Shown one piece after another: positions 12,952 through 25,100 of a stretch of 64,000 nucleotides of DNA. The stretch covers positions 27,618,001 through 27,682,000 of the forward strand of contig JAVFKF010000019.1 in NCBI GenBank assembly GCA_036926295.1, read 5' to 3'. The notes under the pieces were generated by a model, which had not been told where the DNA came from, made no database searches, and was given only the letters and a program-made list of their open reading frames with translations. The stretch is from Pachydiplax longipennis (taxonomy: Eukaryota > Arthropoda > Insecta > Odonata > Libellulidae). A program made the translations under genes and the position numbers. Positions within the stretch are counted from its first letter, which is position 1; each line of letters starts with the position of its first letter.

Positions 12952-15160
12952 TGAAACAATAATATTGATGGAAAAAATATTTAATAAAATTGCTTCAGAA
13001 AATTTCTTTTTTTCTTAAAAAAAATTAAAATCCACTTAAAGGAAGCACGATGACTCTATGAATAGCAATTTTCATAGAATTTAATAAAGAGAACCAGAAT
13101 GAATGTAATTTTTCAATATCATTGTCAAATAAAAATAAAATTAATATAATGTTGAAATGGTGAAATTCCCCTTGACTTTTCTTGTATATGATGATGATGA
13201 TGGCAACGATTGTTAATGTTACCAAAAGAATCAATGTTTTACCACCGTGGATGGATTATAAAAATATATGCATCCTCTGAGACTTCAACGGAGAAATGCA
13301 AATCAGTCTAAACCGGTAATTGGCGAGCCCCTTGAGGGTTACACTTGTGCGAATTTCCTCTGCGAATTCTGGTTGGTCAGCGATAATCTCTGTACAAGTT
13401 TCAACGACGCATTAAAGCAACAGTTTAATATCAACTCGAAATTCAAATGAACGGTTGCATATATATTCTCAATTTCAATGTTTGTCGTGAGATATATTAG
13501 CATATATTACAGCTAGTAGTTAATATATGTACTACTGAAAACTTGCTTGTAAAAATTCGAGATTATAAATAGCAGTCTGCAATACCAACATGGTTGAGAA
13601 ACCTTGATATAGGCTATCTAATATTTCGCCTGCCTGTATGCTAATTATAATGTTCCCACTATCTACTTTTCTAAGGAAGGACCGCAAAAATACTATTAAT
13701 AATCTTGAAGCAAAAGTTTCAACCTTTTAAGTTTTTTTCACTTCAATTCTCCTGTTGATGGTAATTACCAAGGAAAAATTGAATCACTTTAAACTCACAA
13801 TCAGTCACAGATTCGATTGCGGAGATGTTATGTCACTCGAAGCCATTACAAATGGTTCACACCGAGAGAAATTTTAATCTGATACGACTTTCGCTTTCAT
13901 TCATCATTGACCAAGTCCGATTCTCGTTCTGTGGGACTTTTTCCACGAGTGAAAGAGCTTTCAGGTCGCCATCGCCCAAGAGTGTGGCTGTCGCTTTCAA
14001 GACAAATGACGCCTCTTTCCTCTTTGGACATATTCCATCATCGACCAAACCCAAAGGAAGTAAAACAAAGGAGTTGGGCCGCAGTTGTCTTCTCTTGGAA
14101 AGGAGTTGATACTATAGTTAGGAAAGAAGAATCAATCTCTCTCGCTTCTGAAATGACTTGTCTTATGCTTCCACCATTTTGTTACGCATTTCTCCTTTTG
14201 TGGATGCAGCAATCTCCAGAAAGAATAAAACTAAATGGTATACTTTTGGAAAGTAGATGAAGAAAGGTGGCTTGATTGACAGTCTTTTTGACGGCGATCT
14301 TTACTCCGCTAAACTCTTAATTAGTATGTTTCTTGCAGCTTCTACTGTATCATTCAACAATCAAAGCACAAGATAGAAAAAAACAATACGAATAGCTATA
14401 AAACCAGGAGAATGAAAATCGCTTATTTTATCTGAAATCGAATAGGCAATCTCCATTGGAGTTCGATTCTGTTTTAGAAACAAATCGAAAACGTTAAATG
14501 GTTGTGATTTTTCTATAAACTCATACCTATATAAGAAGTAGCATTATTTTTGGAATTGCGCTCAATATTAATGTAAAAGATATTATCACATTAATAATTA
14601 AGCACGTTGCTTTTCTTTAAATAGATACTGCAAACGTTAATAGAGTATTAGATACAATACTATCAGGTGCGAGAAGAATGATAAATCGAATGGAAAAAAT
14701 AATACTTTGGAACTAAATGGAATTATTACATTCTAAGAAATTCGGCTATACTCAAATACAGAAAATAAAATAGATTTTTCAAAAATAAAGACTATTACTG
14801 ACAAGAAACGCATTCATTACTTCCAAATAAACCCGGTGATGTCAAATGTTGTGATGCCGGATGCTGCATTTATTGTGAACTTCAAAGAAAGAAGTTCTTA
14901 TAATAATTTCATTATAATTATATAATCTGTAAAACAAAGCCATCACATACCTCTCTTTGATGATCGGCTCGGTCCTTCAGTCCCTCGTAGGAAGTAACTC
15001 CAATATAGCATCAAGATTGATCTTAAATCCAGCGGAGATTTCCTATTCTACGCATAAGGACAGTTATCGCCCATCCACCTTCACAGCAGAAGAATAAATC
15101 AATATTGCACATTAAGTTGCTGTTCTTTATGCATGAAAAATTACACCTAAACAAAACATG

Positions 15161-15255
15161 GGCTTCCAGATAGCCATAGGGGCAGCGCGTTCTACTTTGT
15201 TAAAAGCTGTCCCCGATTCGATTCCCAGTGGAAACCCATTTGAGAAATTACCTCA
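15161..15255 (+). repeat. tRNA-derived SINE copy
   Basis: The copy starts ggcttccagatagccatagg and has a box A-like gatagccataggggcagcgcg. Box B-like gattcgattccc follows about 45 bases later, then a body ending gagaaattacc. The same order of box A, spacer, box B and (a)aattacc is seen at 36556 and 48479. That repetition shows a mobile tRNA-derived family and argues against a single degenerate tRNA. No intact cloverleaf is possible. The copy is diverged and its 3' end is not clear. Confidence 0.6.
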
Positions 15256-16160
15256 GATATGAAAAAACGTTTAACAATACTACTTCTAACAAATGTACAT
15301 CAAAGATTTTTAGAATTTTTAGCAGTAACAGACCATATCAAATACTTAATCGTAAATACGTCGACCCAGTGACTAGATTCTGTTTTCGCCAAGCACCGCT
15401 CGATCACTAAACAGAAACTATATATGAAGGACAAAATTATGACTAGGGGATAAAATAGATATTGTTTTCCCACTTTTTCTAGAATTCTCCTTTGAAACGC
15501 CGCCTTTTCTGTTCTCCGTAGAACTGGATTGCAAGGGAAAAGGTCTGGGCTACAGGTATTCTAACCGCGTACAGGAATTTTTACAGCAATGGTCAGGTTA
15601 TACCACCTGCTCTGCCTTTGCTGTATAACCAAGGGCAATACACTCTTTGAAACCTCATGAATCATTCCAAGACGAATCCGTAGCTTAACGTGTACTTATA
15701 CTTCTGCATTGCTTACTTAAGTGGAAGGTGAATGAATGGAAATCTAATAGAAATCATCAGGACGAGTAAGTGTGGAAGAATATATACGGATAGAGTCGAC
15801 TAACGGGTTTAATGCTGAATGATGAAGATGTGAAGTACATTAGGTTCAGTCAACGTGAACGGGAAAAGAATAAATACTTAATCGTTACTTATAGGCTCAG
15901 AAAGAGAAAGAACGTTCTCGTCGCTATTAATATACTTGTCACTTTACTTCAAATTTTCTAAATAAACACAACAGCTTCTCCTTTCAAGTCTCCCAATTAC
16001 AAAATTGAAATTGAAATTTATGTTTCCTCATAAAATATTTTTTGCGCTCTATTAAGTTCTGATTCCATTTCAATTTCGATAATATCTAAGTCAACTGTCT
16101 CCAAAGATGATCGTTGAGCTAAGTATGCACCTTGACAGCTGAGGTCATTTCGCAAATATT

Positions 16161-16238
16161 AGATTCCACTGTAAATCGAAACCAGGGCCGCTTTCATCAA
16201 AATCGAACGCGCTATCCACTTTGCCATCTGGGAACCCC
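16161..16238 (-). repeat. tRNA-derived SINE copy, inverted
   Basis: Read on the minus strand it runs gggttcccagatggcaaag, tggatagcgcgttcgat, then a spacer, then ctggtttcgatttac. This follows the box A (agatggcaaagtggatagcgcg) and box B layout of the copies at 15161 and 36556. Box B is more decayed here. It lies about 1 kb from the plus-oriented copy at 15161. Confidence 0.55.
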
Positions 16239-16907
16239 ATTCATTAAGGACGAATTTCACAAAATAAATTAATTGCAATTAGGTTTATAATGAAAAAAGG
16301 ATTTTCATTTATAAGCATGAATACCAAAAAGTGTTGCATATTTTCCTGCAGGTTTTTTTTCCATTTTCCGATTATTGTAAATTGTAAAAAAGGACACATT
16401 TAATCAAATACGAATCACAAAGTGCCAACGGGCTTTTTCTTTGAAAAAATCGAATAATTTAATGCTGCTTTAGAAAGTTTAGTCTTGTGTTCTGGAGAGA
16501 ATTCATATCTAAGAAAGAGTATAAAATATGAACTCAATAAGAAAACGTGACATTTCCAAGCAATTTCACTGCTTATCGCCCCGTAATATTATAAAAGAGA
16601 GGAGCCGTCGGAAAAATTTACAAGAAATTGAACTTAACCAGTTATAATTAGCTATAAAACTGGTTAATGAAGGGCGGCGTCGCAAGAAATTTAATCCAAA
16701 ACTTTAATTTGGTAGCTAAAATTACTCGGGTATCCAAAAAAAACTTATCGCTGTCACGATATGTCCAACGTATTGCGAGAGAAACAAGTTTTAATACGCT
16801 TTTCAGAAATTAAGATTCTACCAATTAGGAACCTCTTAAGTGCTTAGAATCCGTGACTTAAGAATAGGGGAGAAAGTAAATTCCGTACTTTTTATCAAAA
16901 TAAGACA
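16239..16907. other. intergenic DNA, nothing recognised
   Basis: AT-rich DNA with short homopolymer runs. It has no ORF of note, no RNA gene and no repeat that I could match to another part of the window. Confidence 0.6.
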
Positions 16908-17330
16908 TTAGGGAGTGACAGTAGTGCTCAAATAGTCGCCGAAAGTCCGCGCGCTAGTTATTTTTTCTCTTTGGCACCATAAACATTTTTTTATTAGTTT
17001 GGCTCTAGTCCTAAGCGCTATCTCTATGTTTCGCTTTCTGTTTATTTCTGACCGAAGTGTGTTCACCCCGTGTTTTTTCGCGAGCGCTCCTGAAAACTTG
17101 TTTGTTTCGCAAACGTGCAAGCTGAGGTACACTTTGGGAACGTTTGAAAATCCTGGGCAATATAAACATGCCGTTGAATACCTGACATTTAAAAGAGAAT
17201 GATCGCAGTCGTTTGGGTGCCTTCGACTGACAGCCTCGCAAGATCCCATGCATCGCGAAACCACGCCCAAATTTCGTGGAAGTCATTCCGAAACGGGGTT
17301 TCATTGTTGTATGTTTCTCACAGAGCAACC
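16908..17330. other. GC/CpG-richer island with overlapping ORFs
   Basis: Several overlapping ORFs on both strands occupy this patch, the longest being 120 codons at 16908-17270 on the minus strand. Their translations show no known domain. Their mutual overlap fits a GC-richer segment with few stops better than a gene. CpG-bearing runs include gtccgcgcgct and tcgcgagcgctc. Function is unknown; it could be a conserved non-coding element or a short unrecognised exon. Confidence 0.25.
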
Positions 17331-17462
17331 GTGTCTATTCAAGTCGACATAGAGAAACAAATATCACCTCTGGAAAGCTTCTTCATTTGTCAAACTTTCA
17401 AAGCTTTATCTTTCAATTAGCGGGATTTAAAAGCTAAGGCGAAAGTTTTCGCAATGGATCAA

Positions 17463-17511
17463 ATCAAGTTTCATCAAGTTTCGCTTAAGACTATCAAGTT
17501 TCGCTTAAGAC
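17463..17511 (+). repeat. 20-bp tandem repeat, 2.5 units
   Basis: The unit atcaagtttcgcttaagact occurs at 17473-17492 and again, complete except for its last base, at 17493-17511. A partial unit atcaagtttc lies at 17463-17472. Near-identity of the copies implies a recent slippage or duplication event. Confidence 0.85.
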
Positions 17512-18779
17512 GTCAATTTTTGAAGGATGCAAATGTCAGATGCAGCGGGGAAAGTGGACCACAACTCTCATGGGATGAAAAGAGGCAAACAAGATATTAA
17601 TAATGATATTGACGAAAAGATGCGGTGGAGATTACTTTAGCATGAGTCTGTGGAATTTGACGCAAATCGTTCCCTAAAAAATGAGGAATATTCCTCAAAG
17701 TTACGAAAATTACCTGAGAAAGTATCATAGTTTACACTCAAGCCAGGTAATGAAAGGTTTCAAGGCTGTCCGTACATGCAGTATATGTTAGTTATTTCCA
17801 ATTATTATCGAAGCTATCATATATATCTGGTAGTCACAAGGGAAGTCTATAGAAAAGGACAATTTCAGTGCAATCGTCAAGTCTATGATCCTACGGCAAT
17901 AAAAAACGAAATGAAGTATAAAATTAATAAACTTTAATAAAAGGCTTTAATGACATTTTAATTTCTCCCAACACAATTTTTATCATTATGAAATATCCCT
18001 TAAATACTACCTCCTTATCCGGAGAGCCTTAATATGTCTGTACAGACGATATAGGAAGAATGTTGATCTTGATCATAATTTATATTCTGATTACACTGTT
18101 GTTTATTACATGAATCATAGCAAAAGAATTCGTAAGGACAGAAATAACTTACATGCAAACAGAATTAGTGATGTAATGGATTTCTTTCAAATATTATTCA
18201 TATCTATTTGGTGAACACTCCTTTCGATTGTAGACATCCATCGAAAAATTTCTGTAAAACTGTGTATTCAAACACAGTATAAAATTTTTCAAATAGAATC
18301 TAAGTTAATTTAAGGTAAAATTTATCTAACACACTTATGGTGTATATAGATCAAACTTCATCCGCTACTGACCCAAATAATACATTAACAAATAAACTAA
18401 ATTAGGTGACTTATCGGACTAGAAATACAACGCATCCACTCCATCTGTGGAAAAATGCTTTTGGATTTGAAGGAGAAATGATTGAAAATTTAGGTTATGA
18501 TATTAAATAATCCAGTATTCTCTTTCCGTTGATCATATCTCACCCCAAAATTAATGTATTAAAAATGAATATACTGAGACTGAAACTTGAAAAGTTTAGT
18601 ATGTGCTAAGAACGAGCAAGAAAGTAATGAGAATAGGGAAACGTCAGCAAGCAAATAACTCATAGATCTGGAACCATTCATTTGAACCGAAATACCGATA
18701 TGCGATGGTTTCATGGAAATACTTTCTCTATCCTAAATACAAAGGGAAAGTAAAACGGCTATTGGAGACACGAAACATT
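17512..18779. other. AT-rich intergenic DNA
   Basis: I see no gene, RNA gene or repeat that I can match to another copy. The longest ORFs are short and without domains. Confidence 0.6.
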
Positions 18780-19180
18780 TTCTCGCGCGGTGATCTCATT
18801 GCTAAGCTATGGCCAGCTCTAATTAATGATTTTACAAATAAGTCTCCACGTTTCCTAGTCTGAGAATTGCTTAGGTGTGCCTAGCCTAAGACACGGGATA
18901 AAGGTGATAAATGCACGGATCAAAGGCGAAATACGAGGCTGAAATTTGGTATTCGGGTCATTTCCGTGGAAACTGCTGGGCGTGCTGCTCTGAGAGCCTC
19001 CGCGTATTGGCAACACGTTCAAACGCTAAAGTACTCTGCTATTTTCGGTTGGACGCCGCTCGTCCTCGGAAGGTGCTCATCCGAAGAAGTTTCCTTCTGC
19101 TTTTGGCTTCGGTTACGAATTTCCCGGACCCGTTCTCATCTATCAAGCGCATAACGTATCTCTTTCTCTAAGCTAGGCCT
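18780..19180. other. GC/CpG-richer island
   Basis: It begins at tctcgcgcggtgatctc, and the segment 18960-19150 is clearly richer in G+C and CpG than its flanks. Two plus-strand ORFs in different frames (18911-19171 and 18966-19154) cross it, and neither resembles a known protein. The overlap suggests stop-codon scarcity and not coding. A regulatory or conserved non-coding role is possible but not shown. Confidence 0.25.
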
Positions 19181-22100
19181 ACCCAGCTGGTCGATCGGGA
19201 TCGATTTATCGATTTCCGAAGTGCATTCACTTGATATCCATTATTCATTGAAATTCTTCCAAACCACAGCTTGATTTTAGTTACATCAGATATCTAACCT
19301 TTATGAAACACTTTCGAATTTGAATCAAACGAAAGAGTGGATCTCAACCGGTGGGAAGGCGACGTCTAAGATCTTTGAGTTACACTTCAGGATCTGCAAT
19401 TTTATTATTATGAAAAACTAAACACTTAAAGTAGGTGCCAACCAGGACCTGGTGGCAGTGGGTACAATTTAGAATTTTTTACACTATCCACATATTCAAA
19501 GTTAAATAAATTTTTAAAAAACGTTACATTTACAGATTTTAATCCTTAACAGCCTCGTTTAAATTCTTAAATTGCATTAAAAAATTATATAATGTTAGAA
19601 CGGAATTAAAGTTAAGAGCAGAAAAGTGTTTATTATTAGATTGCTAAAACGAGGTTTATGAACAAATACCAAAGTTCTTGCAAGATAAGTTACAGCAGAC
19701 AATGTAGCAATACAAAACGGAGCCTTCGAAGTCAAAATGATAAAATGCACTGAATCAGAGAATTAAAGATTTTACAAATTTGAAAAAATGCATTAGTAAA
19801 GAAACATACACGTTTCATCAGATAAAAATTCTATCGATACAGTGCGATTTAAACCAAACGATTCACATCTAAGTCAATCGCAGGGGAAGATAAGTCAACC
19901 ACCCTTTGCTTACATCATTAGAAAGTAAAGGAGGGTAAGAGATGATATATTAGAGAATCATCCTTTGAACTTTCCTAAGAGGACAACGTAACCGTCTCGT
20001 CTGCATCTCATCTATTACGTATGGAAAACGTAAATTTAAATTTATTTACTGACTGAGAGATGTAGAATGACTATTGGTGTAAGAATAATCTCTTGCTTTC
20101 CTACATTACTATTAGTGCAATATAAAATTGGTAATAGGTTACAATCAGAGAGATATGGTCTGTCATCTGTTCAATTTTGCTCTGTCCTCGTTCCCTCCAG
20201 CAGTACATACATAAAATTTGGACGGGAAATAAGCCAGTAGACAAGACGTGGAATGAGGAAGTTGTCCCTTGCATCCCTCATTATATCAGAATGTTGCAAT
20301 CGGAAAAAGTCGAGCTAAAATTCTCTACAAATAAAATGTTCACAAAATTCGATAAAGAATGACCAAATTGAATAATTAAACAACAGTAACATCTGAGAAA
20401 CCTACATACTACCACAGCCATGAAAAACAGACAAATGAAATGCAGATTTTCTTCTATCCTTCCATAAAAGACTAATTTAAAATATTCCCTTCCTTGAGAT
20501 ATGATAGCAGGAACTACCTACCAAGAATTATATTCTAGAAACTGGGACCCAGATTAAGTCGAAATTTATTCCTAGAAAATATTCACTTCTTGCAGAATAT
20601 GCATAATGGAAAGTAGAATTTTCCCTTTTCAGTGACAGAAATATAACAAATTAGAAGGAAATGTGGTATATTTGAACAAAAAATGGTTCTGGAAACACCA
20701 AACGACAAGGAATCGGCCATGAAAGTTTTTCGTGGAACAACTGTGGCCATATTATTATTTATTAGTCAATACGTTTTGCGTGAAAAATTATGACGATTTA
20801 TATAATTCGAATAATTTAGAATGCTACGTCATCGAGAAATATTTTAGCTGATGGACTTCACGTATTCCTTTTAGAATTTATCATTTGTTTTTAAAATTTT
20901 ATATTAATTAATCAATATTATTTATTGATAGCAATCAACCAAATAAATGGGTCTTCTGATAAAATTTCGGGAGAATTTGATGATTTTTCGTCAGAAGGAA
21001 GATTTGGGGAGCCTTAGACTGTGGGATCCCAGGTTATTTGGCTCCCGTAACCCTCTGGCTTTTAAGTGAGTTAACCCGTACCCCCTATATGCGATATAAA
21101 AAATGAATATTCAAACTCAGTCACAATACCAGTATGGAATAGCATGGTAAATTTTGCTGAAGAATATCATCATGAAATAGTTAGTAGATGTGGCTGTATC
21201 AACAACTTCCGGAATAATTTAATAGCATACTACAATTACTTATCTACCATTCATCGTAACCCCCGAACAAGATTCTTGTATCCCCAGGGGCTGCTTTAGT
21301 CAAAAGATTCCACGTAATCCGCAAGAATAATGGCGCGACTTCATGTCGTACCCTCAGTTCATAATAAATAAATTTCGGGTTTCATAAAAGATAATTTTCA
21401 CATTGAAAATATCTTCATAACTTTATTTAATGAGTAAGATAAGGGAAATGACTGTTTATTCAGGGGAAAGAATTCATATATCTTTCAGTAGGCGTTTAAA
21501 AGATGTAGTATTCTTGGCACCAATATCTGAATCCCCTAATTAGTATCCTAATCTTTCATGCTGGGCCGCACTCATTTTGTCTCGTATATCATTCGAAGTT
21601 TGTTTCGAATTATGATATCAAATCTTCAATTTCATTTTTGCATTTATCGGGTTAACTTACTAAAGGTACATACATAGATAAACGAGATTGCTTGTTCTGG
21701 AGAATATTAATAACCTAAAAATCTGAACCTAACCAACTTGAAATGGTTTCATATTCTTTTGTATTGCCCTTTTTACATTTACGTCCTTTTATCAATAATT
21801 ATGAAATGTATACCTAAACTTTTTCATAGCATTAAAAGGGACATGTTGATGCATAATTATCAGATAAAATTCTCTAAATTAACCATCAAGCATAATTACC
21901 TCCATCAAACAATATTGCTCTCTTTTTAATTTGTGCTTTTGTTCGATTCTTCTGAAAACGCATTGTATATTTTTCTTAAAAACTCCAATCGTGCTATAAA
22001 GTTTTTGCATTATGTACTGCATGTCAAACAATTAAATGTTCAGCTAACAAAAAGGAGAAATTTAGATTATCCAACCAGCATTTAAATTAACCCAACAGCT

Positions 22101-25100
22101 AAGTTCAGTAAATAGTATTGGTGTACTTAGTGGTTGGATCATAAGAACAGTAATCCTGAAGAGAACTTTGGAATATGTTTAAAAATATTTAAACGATACA
22201 TCGCATGTTAGATGGAATCGGAACTTATCATATCGATAAATGTATTTACTGGGAATTGAATTTTTTTTGAGGAAATTACATATTACACGTGGTATAAACA
22301 GGAAATTTAAGTTAGGTTTGATCTTATGTTTATTTTTTCTAGATACATTGGTATCTTATTTAACTTAATAACGGCCTTATTTTTCCTTTCACATTACACA
22401 AATCAATTATATTCTGATTATTTTAATCAGAATCTAATTAGTTATAATTATGTTTGGAACAGCGGAAATAGAGATAAGATTAGTAATAGCTTATTTCAAA
22501 ATATCTTAAAGAGCTACACTCATATACCTGTCACGAAAACCATTTCATTGTTGCCCTCTTGATTTCGCTATACGAAATCTTTATCAGGCCTAAATATATT
22601 AACTTCAATTTAAACACACGATAAGTTGGAAAATATAGGGGCCATTTCTAATTTAGGAGTAAATTTTTTTCACTATCATCCAATAATTACCGTAATTTGC
22701 TACCCATCGACATCAGTGGTTTTTCTTTGAGGCTTCTTTTTATCAACGGTTTCTTTCTATCTCCTCCGCCTCTTTTGATCATAATGTAGCATAATATGTT
22801 TTATTTGTGTTGATGGATCGTGAATGCAGGTAAGTATACAGACATGAAAAATTTCCTCTTAAAATGTTTTTGCGAGTAATTACTAAGAGCTTTGCTATCC
22901 AGTAAAACTCGACTCAATGCCAGCTGCGTTCCTAATTCTTGTACGTGTCCCTTGAGTACACTCATGAAGAATGAATACATGAATCCTCAGTTTAAAACGA
23001 GAACATGCTCAGTGAAATGTAGCGGTCATACTTTATGTCGTCAGCCACGACTGTTTTACCCTGATAAATAAGACTTTGCTAATGTGGCCTATCATTTAAA
23101 TGCCATGTCTGAGAGATCCTTCCAAAAAATACATGCTTAAAAATCAAGGGAATAATCAAGTTAAGATTACTATAAAAGCGTAATCTCCATATCTATACTT
23201 AATTCTATACTTGTCTTCATTTATTCGACAGTGGTTTAGTAAATTCATTTTGACATTTAGTCAAGATAATGGAATTACTAAATATTTTTAAAAGATGAAT
23301 CTATTTTCTTTTCCAATTCGTCCATTTATTAAGAATATTATAAATAGACGTAATCGGACTACCAGAAGAAAGTGCATATAAATAAGATCTGATAACATTC
23401 GTCATTCAATTATAAATTTATTGATAAACCTCACTTATTAAAGTATATCCTTAATATTAAAGCACATCTCATTACAGAAATAAATCAAAAAAACGTGAAA
23501 AGGAGCCATAAAATATTAAGATTATATCTCATTCTTAGTCCCTATTTCAAACGAAATATTATCAGTGACTTCCATTAATTTTTTCAGCCTTTTTTTTAAT
23601 TCTTTTTCCCGCATACATTTTACATTTAAAATAAAAGGCGTTGCGATTATCACGCGTAAGATAACTTCAGAGAACAGATTTCTTATTAAATTACTTCATG
23701 AATCGTAAACTTTTCGCGATAACACTTTAGATGCTATTACCTACTGCACGCTTAGGATGGAAAGTGCAGTTAATTAATTCACTTTCAGAACATAAAACCC
23801 GTTCATTTTGTGATTCTCGATACGACAGCTGAATACGAGAACAGAAATAGAAGTGGAAAAGCAGATTCTCTCAGATTTTACGGTTGTTTTAATCCGTTAT
23901 ATAATAAAGTGTTGCAGAGATTGGCATACCGCTGGAATGCCTCCAAGGGCATGTATTAATTTTCATTATTCATCTGCTTTGGTAATCCGAGGCTCAAAGA
24001 ATACCTCGGGATTTAGAAATCTTCGTAATTCAAATGGAAATCTATCTAATCGTTCCGTATTCTAAAGAAGTATATTATCGAGCATTCAGGAAGATGAGAT
24101 GGTTGATTTTGGATTGAAGTGAATTAAAGAAATTGAATTATAGGGAGGAAATAATTCTTTTAATGATTCGCGGGAAGATCATAATTATGTTGGGAAAGAA
24201 CTTTAAGCAATGTAAATATCGTCTCGAGATTTCAAAATGGAAATGAAATTAATACTGAATCAACAAATTATGGAACGTAACACATCAACAGATAAGTCTC
24301 GAGTGTTTTGATTGACTAGCAGATTTGATGAAGTTCAATAAGTACTTGAAGCGTCGCAGATTAAAAGTATGCAATAATCGAGGAAATTGTGATGGAATGA
24401 CGTATTAGATTGGAATTCGATAGAGATTAAGCGAAGGGATTTGAAAATCGATTTATTTGCCACATAAAATCACAGTTGTAATGAATGGCTTGAAAAATTC
24501 GCGTTAATAAGTGATTCTCCCTTGATTTCTTAAAGGCACAGTTGCAACGTAAATTAAAATTAGTCATTTTTTCCCAGATTCATAACTGTACGAATGGTTT
24601 TCCTTGTATGCTTTCACTCTAAAGAGACATTCTTGAAGATTCATGCACACTTGAGTAACTTGTCGCGCATTGAGCAATCTGTGGAAAAATACTAGGACTT
24701 ATCACTACCGCGTCCAATGTTATTCTGCGAAATCAAGCCTGCAAAAATCAATTTTCTGATCTCTTTATTTTAACGGGGTAATGAATAACGATGGTAATGC
24801 AAAATCTGTTGATCAATGAAACTAAACGGAAATTAAGAGACGATTTTCCCCTAAAGTCATTCCTAATTTGAAACTCTATTACGGGAAGTTAAGGCCGAAT
24901 TCGCCTCGTTTACATCTCTCTATGGAAGTGTTAAATTGATAAAGAACCAAAAGTAAAAAATAACACAGAAAAACATTTAGTTTACAGAAAAGAATATACT
25001 TTATGGTAGATCAAAAAACTCTGCGATATCGTAACACTTCCACACGAGAAAATAAAATGTAGAAAATATGACAAAAACCTACAAAAACCTACAAAAACAG

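Larger units (their letters stand above)
5406..15160. other. AT-rich intergenic DNA with scattered old repeats
   Basis: Nearly 10 kb without a convincing gene. The longest ORF, 7755-8177 plus (140 codons), is rich in Phe, Leu and Ser. It shows no domain, no plausible promoter directly in front of it and no splice partners, so I treat it as chance. Separate entries cover a possible core promoter (7148-7184), a repeat-associated motif (7591-7630), a hairpin (8410-8432), a hAT-like end (11604-11690) and possible exons (12164-12951). A (gat)n-type run lies near 13185-13202. Nothing else is recognisable. Confidence 0.5.

Noticed and set aside
13825..14260. Overlapping plus ORFs of 94 and 117 codons, with a minus ORF
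   Set aside because: All overlap in a GC-richer patch and none shows homology or exon borders.
16908..17328. Two long overlapping minus ORFs (120 and 105 codons) as a gene
   Set aside because: They overlap each other and a plus ORF in different frames, have no domain, and no acceptor/donor pair makes a larger protein.
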